NCBI RefSeq assembly: GCF_900009145.1
Contig: NZ_LN889764.1
Coordinates: forward strand, 174,528 to 238,527
Length of the DNA stretch: 64,000 nt
Direction: 5' to 3'
From: Planktothrix tepida PCC 9214
Lineage (GTDB): Bacteria; Cyanobacteriota; Cyanobacteriia; Cyanobacteriales; Microcoleaceae
Positions 60,342-64,000 of this stretch are shown piece by piece; the first letter of the stretch is position 1; the number at the start of each line of letters is the position of its first letter. The translations under genes and the position numbers were made by a program. A model generated the notes under the pieces. The model worked only from the letters and a program-made list of their open reading frames with translations. It did no database searches and was not told the DNA's origin.

Positions 60342-61403
60342 TTAACCGACAACAGCCAGTTCTTTCGGCCAACGGCCTACCGCTTTACCAATCACAGACA
60401 GTTCTTGCATTAAGTGGTCAAACCGATCTGGGGTTAGAGATTGAGGGCCATCGGACAAGGCTTTTGCTGGGTTGGGATGGACTTCAATCATTAAAGAATC
60501 GGTTCCGGCGGCAATGGAAGCCATCGCCATAGAGGGAACGTATTCTGCGACACCAATCCCATGACTGGGATCGATCATAATTGGTAAGTGAGTCAGCGAT
60601 CGCAATACGGGAATCACGGATAAATCCAGAGTATTCCGGGTATATTGACGGTCAAAACCCCGAACGCCCCGTTCGCATAAAATCACGTTTTGGTTTCCGC
60701 CTGCGAGAATATATTCTGCGGCCATTAACCATTCTTCAATGGTGGCAGACATTCCCCGTTTTAGCAGAACAGGTTTATCTTGAGCTCCCACTTTTTTCAA
60801 CAAAGAGAAGTTCTGCATATTGCGAGCGCCAATTTGAATAATATCGGCGACTTCTCCTAATTTTTCCAAATCTTCAGCATCCATTAACTCCGTAATAATA
60901 CCGAGTCCGGTGGCTTCCCGTGCCGCTGCTAATAACCCTAGGGCGCTTTCCCCGTGTCCTTGAAACGCATAAGGAGAGGTACGAGGCTTAAAGGCTCCAC
61001 CCCGCAGGAATTTAGCACCAGCGGCTTTCACTCGTTTAGCGGTTTCAATAATCATCTCTTCGTTTTCCACTGAGCAAGGCCCAGCAACGACCACGAGGGG
61101 ATGGTGTTCGCTAAAGGTAACATCTCCAGCCGGAGTTGGAACGGTAACTTCGCTGGCTTCTCCTTGACGATAGGTGCGACTGACCCGTTTATAGGGTTTT
61201 TCGACCCGTAAGACATCCTCAATGAAAGGACTCATTTCCCGCAGTTGCAAGGGGTCAAGGTCTGCCGTTTCACCGACTAACCCAATCACCACTTTGTGTT
61301 TACCAACAATTTTTTCCGGTGATAATCCCCAACTGGTGTTGAGATCTGCATTTAAACGTTCAATTTCGGCTTCCGGTGTGCCGACTTTCATTACTATAAT
61401 CAT
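60342..61403 (-). CDS. aroF: 3-deoxy-7-phosphoheptulonate (DAHP) synthase, AroF type
   Basis: 353 residues. An N-terminal ferredoxin-like regulatory domain (about 1-70) precedes the TIM-barrel (about 90-345) with VVAGPCSVEN, RGGAFKPRTSPYAFQGHG, and metal ligands in IMIDPSHGIG. First step of the shikimate pathway. The domain order is that of type I-beta enzymes of Thermotoga or Bacillus type. Single gene in this strand block, upstream of no other aro gene. Confidence 0.93.
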   Translation of the reverse strand: MIIVMKVGTPEAEIERLNADLNTSWGLSPEKIVGKHKVVIGLVGETADLDPLQLREMSPFIEDVLRVEKPYKRVSRTYRQGEASEVTVPTPAGDVTFSEHHPLVVVAGPCSVENEEMIIETAKRVKAAGAKFLRGGAFKPRTSPYAFQGHGESALGLLAAAREATGLGIITELMDAEDLEKLGEVADIIQIGARNMQNFSLLKKVGAQDKPVLLKRGMSATIEEWLMAAEYILAGGNQNVILCERGVRGFDRQYTRNTLDLSVIPVLRSLTHLPIMIDPSHGIGVAEYVPSMAMASIAAGTDSLMIEVHPNPAKALSDGPQSLTPDRFDHLMQELSVIGKAVGRWPKELAVVG

Positions 61404-61522
61404 TTATCCTGGAATGATCGGTTGATCAAACTTAAAAAACTGGAATTGTTTCAGAAAATACAGGGACGTTAAACTAAATTTAGCGTATTACAATTCAACT
61501 TTGGACGTAAAGTTTTGAATTC

Positions 61523-62059
61523 TTAATTTTTCTGATTTTTTTGCCGTGCAGCTTTCCATCCGTCCTGCATTCGCCCTAAATTCAGTTTAAATTCTTGCCA
61601 GCCTAAAACACTTCCTGAGATGTCTTCATCCCAGGATGCTGACAGAACGCCATAGCTTAAACCCACGACACTTAACCCAAAAAAACCCATACTAATCATC
61701 ACAACAATGCTATGGGGAAAGAGAAACAAGTCTTGGGTAATTACAAAATAACTCCCAATGAATGTTCCTAAGCCCATCAGCAAAGGTAGTCCCGCTAAAA
61801 CGACCATTCGAGAGAGCATCCGTTGACTGACTTGCTCTGGAATTGCCGTTTCTTCACGGGTATAACGACGCTTAGTGTCTTTCGTTTTTTGGGGTTGAGG
61901 TTGGGAAGAGGAAGCAGTCGCCTTGACCTTTTGATCAGGTTTTGTCGATTTAGGATCTGAAGCCGCCTTAACAGGAGGTTTTGATGTCGCTTTATTATTT
62001 TTTTTGCGATTTTTCCTCGGTTCAAAGGCGGGACGTGCGGGAGGACGTTCAGAGGACAT
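61523..62059 (-). CDS. PAM68-family photosystem II assembly protein
   Basis: 178 residues: a basic Lys/Pro-rich N-terminal region (about 1-75), conserved IPEQVSQRMLSRMVVLAGLP before two transmembrane helices (about 85-108 and 118-140), then GVLSASWDEDISGSVLGWQE and a helical tail. PAM68 and its Synechocystis homologue take part in early PSII and chlorophyll-protein assembly in the thylakoid. It lies 84 bases after rpsO in the same direction, an arrangement seen in other cyanobacteria. Confidence 0.9.
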   Translation of the reverse strand: MSSERPPARPAFEPRKNRKKNNKATSKPPVKAASDPKSTKPDQKVKATASSSQPQPQKTKDTKRRYTREETAIPEQVSQRMLSRMVVLAGLPLLMGLGTFIGSYFVITQDLFLFPHSIVVMISMGFFGLSVVGLSYGVLSASWDEDISGSVLGWQEFKLNLGRMQDGWKAARQKNQKN

Positions 62060-62143
62060 AGGTTTAAAAGATGGGTCTGGAAATGCAGGAGGAAAGCTAA
62101 GGTCACAGATTAAGGCTTCGGTTGTTACGCCAGTCGCAGAATT

Positions 62144-62413
62144 CTAACCCCGAATACCCAGACGTGCAATTAAGGCTTTATAGCGTTCTCTATCTTGACC
62201 TTGTAAGAAGCTTAACAGACGTTTGCGACGGCCAATCATGAGTAAAAGTCCACGCCGAGAGGAGTGATCTTTTTTATTGATTTTTAAGTGTTCGCTGAGT
62301 TTATTAATTCGTTCTGTCAGCATTGCCACTTGCACTTCACAGGAACCGGTATCGGTTTCATGGGTTTGGTGCTCGGACATGATTTCTTGTTTACGCTGCT
62401 GTGTGAGAGCCAT
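62144..62413 (-). CDS. rpsO: 30S ribosomal protein S15
   Basis: 89 residues, normal length. Helical S15 signature [40 protein letters not shown] and RRKRLLSFL. It binds 16S rRNA in early 30S assembly. Upstream lies a short array of GGTTGAC repeats and a palindrome. Confidence 0.97.
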   Translation of the reverse strand: MALTQQRKQEIMSEHQTHETDTGSCEVQVAMLTERINKLSEHLKINKKDHSSRRGLLLMIGRRKRLLSFLQGQDRERYKALIARLGIRG

Positions 62414-62486
62414 AGTTGTTGAATCTCAAGTTAATCCGTAATTTGCCACAATCATTTAGAATACCATACTTTTGATCAGTTTTGAT

Positions 62487-62525
62487 GACGGTTGACGGTT
62501 AACACGGTTGACGGTTGACGGTTGG
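62487..62525. repeat. GGTTGAC heptamer array upstream of rpsO
   Basis: Five imperfect repeats of the GGTTGAC/CGGTTGA unit, with one AACAC interruption. Related to the sequence at 59130-59159. Confidence 0.7.
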
Positions 62526-62529
62526 CTGT

Positions 62530-62557
62530 GTAGAGACGTGCCATGGCACGTCTCTAC
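62530..62557. repeat. 28-bp perfect palindrome upstream of rpsO
   Basis: GTAGAGACGTGCCA followed by its exact reverse complement; both arms have the same compensating change relative to the copy at 18439, as if copied from one arm or selected for pairing. Confidence 0.95.
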
Positions 62558-62632
62558 TGACGGTTGGTGGTTTACTGTCCTTCTATTCCCTATTGCCTAT
62601 AATTAAATAAACCTAGCTCAGGGGTAGAGAGC

Positions 62633-64000
62633 GTGCCGATTCATGATTTAGTTAGTAAACGCAATCTGCGTCTGTTAACGTTTGGGGCGATTTTTGCTGG
62701 GGGTGTCGCTTGTCCCCTGATTCCCGCTTTGCAAGGAATTGGCTTCCTACAAGCCGTTAGCAGCATTAGTTCAGGGGTTGCTGGAAATATATTTGCAGGT
62801 GATCTCGGAGCTATTGTCAGCAGTCTGGGACAACAGGATATTCTCTCTAACAACGATCTCACCAAAGCCGTCGGATTAGCTGTTGGGTTATTATTAGAAT
62901 CCATCGCTACCTCAGAACAATATCGCAGTTCCCGGAAAGATTTAAAAAAATTAGCGAAAGCTGCGCCGAAAAAGTGGCTGGAATTGGCAGAAGCCAACCG
63001 CAACGGCGAAATTAATATTATTGATCCGATCCAAGAGGAAGAATTAGTTAATCTTTTTTCTCAAACAAATACTGACTTTTTTAACCAACAACCTTTAACT
63101 CCCGCAGACTGGAAAAGTCTATTAAAAGATTGGTTATGCCCTGAAGTGGGAATCACCTTACCAGAAGAGGTAATTACCGGAGTTGCCCAAATTTTAGCCG
63201 AGAAATTCCCAAAAGCTCTACGCGAAGTGTTAAAACAAGATGCTGAACAGGGGGGGAAAGCCTTTGCGGGGTTAATGTTATCCCTATTGGGGCAAATTTT
63301 AGCCACCTTGCGAGATCATCCCCAACAAACGGCTAATTTAGAACCGATTCAAGCAGGTTTAGCAGAGATTGAAAGGTTACAAAACGATCATACAGAACAG
63401 TTTAAACAGTTGGGAACTGAGATGGAATCGGGGTTTGATGCCGTCTTACAACAGTTGGGCATCACTCAGGCACAAATTCAAGAATTGCGGGGTTGGTTAT
63501 CAGAGGAATTACAAATTTTACAAGAAATGCTCATCGCCATAGCACAAGTTAGTCAACAGAATCAAGAGTTAAAACAAATAGCAGAACAGGGCTTTGAGAC
63601 TATTATCGGCTTCTTGGAGCAAGGCCAATCGAAAATTCAACCCATTTCCTTTAGTCTAAATACCACACCCCCGGCTGTGAACTATTGGCAAGGGCGAGAA
63701 CAAGATTTAGCCATTGTTAACGGTTGGTTAGACGATGAAAATAATAAACTGGGTGTGATTGTGGCGATCGCAGGGATGGGAAAATCAACCCTGGCGGCAA
63801 AAGTCTTTAACGATAGAACCGATTTTGTTGATAAATTGTGGCTAGATTTAAGCCAACGTCCCCTATTCTCGATTGTCGCCCAGGGAATTTTAACCCAGTT
63901 TGGAAAACTGTCTCCAGACCAGTTAAAAGAAATTGAAGAAACTCGTTTAATCGAGGTTTTAATCCACTGTCTGCAACAACAACGGTTTTTACTGGTATTA
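62633..64000 (+). CDS. STAND/NB-ARC-type ATPase with hydrophobic N-terminus, 3' end cut by window
   Basis: 456 residues visible from a GTG at 62633 (AGGGG upstream; the nearby ATG is in another frame and hits a stop). Residues about 15-70 are hydrophobic and Gly/Ala-rich (LLTFGAIFAGGVACPLIPAL, SSGVAGNIFAG), then a helical region about 80-240, a coiled coil about 245-345, and an NTPase with Walker A VIVAIAGMGKSTLAAKVF (K384). The last residues, QQRFLLVL, are the start of an expected Walker B. STAND proteins of this sort are signal switches in stress or phage defence; sensor repeats would follow outside. The N-terminal domain is one I cannot name. Confidence 0.85.
   Translation, partial: MPIHDLVSKRNLRLLTFGAIFAGGVACPLIPALQGIGFLQAVSSISSGVAGNIFAGDLGAIVSSLGQQDILSNNDLTKAVGLAVGLLLESIATSEQYRSSRKDLKKLAKAAPKKWLELAEANRNGEINIIDPIQEEELVNLFSQTNTDFFNQQPLTPADWKSLLKDWLCPEVGITLPEEVITGVAQILAEKFPKALREVLKQDAEQGGKAFAGLMLSLLGQILATLRDHPQQTANLEPIQAGLAEIERLQNDHTEQFKQLGTEMESGFDAVLQQLGITQAQIQELRGWLSEELQILQEMLIAIAQVSQQNQELKQIAEQGFETIIGFLEQGQSKIQPISFSLNTTPPAVNYWQGREQDLAIVNGWLDDENNKLGVIVAIAGMGKSTLAAKVFNDRTDFVDKLWLDLSQRPLFSIVAQGILTQFGKLSPDQLKEIEETRLIEVLIHCLQQQRFLLVL

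Noticed and set aside
62641-63306. Minus-strand open frames of 120 and 81 residues
   Set aside because: They are shadows of the plus-strand STAND gene, which runs off the window and reads through the whole region with sensible protein motifs.

Overview
The window is chromosomal DNA of a filamentous, Planktothrix/Microcoleus-like cyanobacterium. Support for this: psbB and psbT, an orange carotenoid protein next to its recovery protein, a low-CO2 NDH-1 operon, PAM68, GUN4 and cyanobacteriochrome-type sensor domains, frequent HIP1 octamers (GCGATCGC), moderately low GC, and several families of small dispersed repeats typical of these genomes. The genus is an inference from overall look, not from a search.

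Layout. 1-2112: an IS605-type element (tnpA/tnpB divergent) inserted in a cytosine-5 DNA methyltransferase gene, of which only the C-terminal end remains on the right. 2149-8649 (minus): ndhF3, two Tat-exported beta-carbonic anhydrases, ndhD3 and cupA, an inducible CO2-uptake NDH-1 module with carbonic anhydrases built in. 9024-13961: housekeeping and unknown genes (GST, hydrolase, gcvH, methyltransferase, zinc-ribbon GUN4). 14248-27631: a signalling block. A kinase with a degenerate receiver sits beside a large secreted haemagglutinin-like protein. A four-gene minus-strand operon follows: receiver-kinase, 1715-residue hybrid kinase with a DXCF-type cyanobacteriochrome GAF, lipoprotein substrate-binding protein, HAMP kinase. 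27760-35493: lnt, gyrA, a deacetylase-like enzyme, sirohydrochlorin chelatase and small unknowns. 35573-37381: a methyltransferase fused to a nuclease-like domain. 37445-45244: PKHD oxygenase, repeat-rich lipoprotein, panB, acetyltransferase, membrane protein, pentapeptide protein, kinase, metK. 45420-47473: frp and ocp, bounded on both sides by directly repeated IS200/IS605 right-end remnants. 47438-52634: HAD phosphatase, rpsA, nrdR, psbT, psbB, all on the minus strand. 52751-62413: tandem retropepsin-like proteases, trpD, L,D-transpeptidase, membrane protein, PilB-N-like protein, outer-membrane-like protein, DAHP synthase, PAM68, rpsO. 62633-end: a STAND/NB-ARC-type ATPase cut by the window edge.

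The genes combine carbon acquisition (NDH-1MS plus carbonic anhydrases), light harvesting and photoprotection (PSII core, OCP/FRP, PAM68, GUN4), and dense sensory coding. The most unusual layer is repetitive. A 28-bp perfect palindrome has entered intergenic DNA and, in frame, three protein genes. Four solitary IS605-type right ends (the part that in TnpB elements specifies the 3' end of the guide RNA) lie at gene ends. An 85-bp repeat, a 126-bp foldback and heptamer arrays complete the set. No rRNA, tRNA or CRISPR array was recognised.
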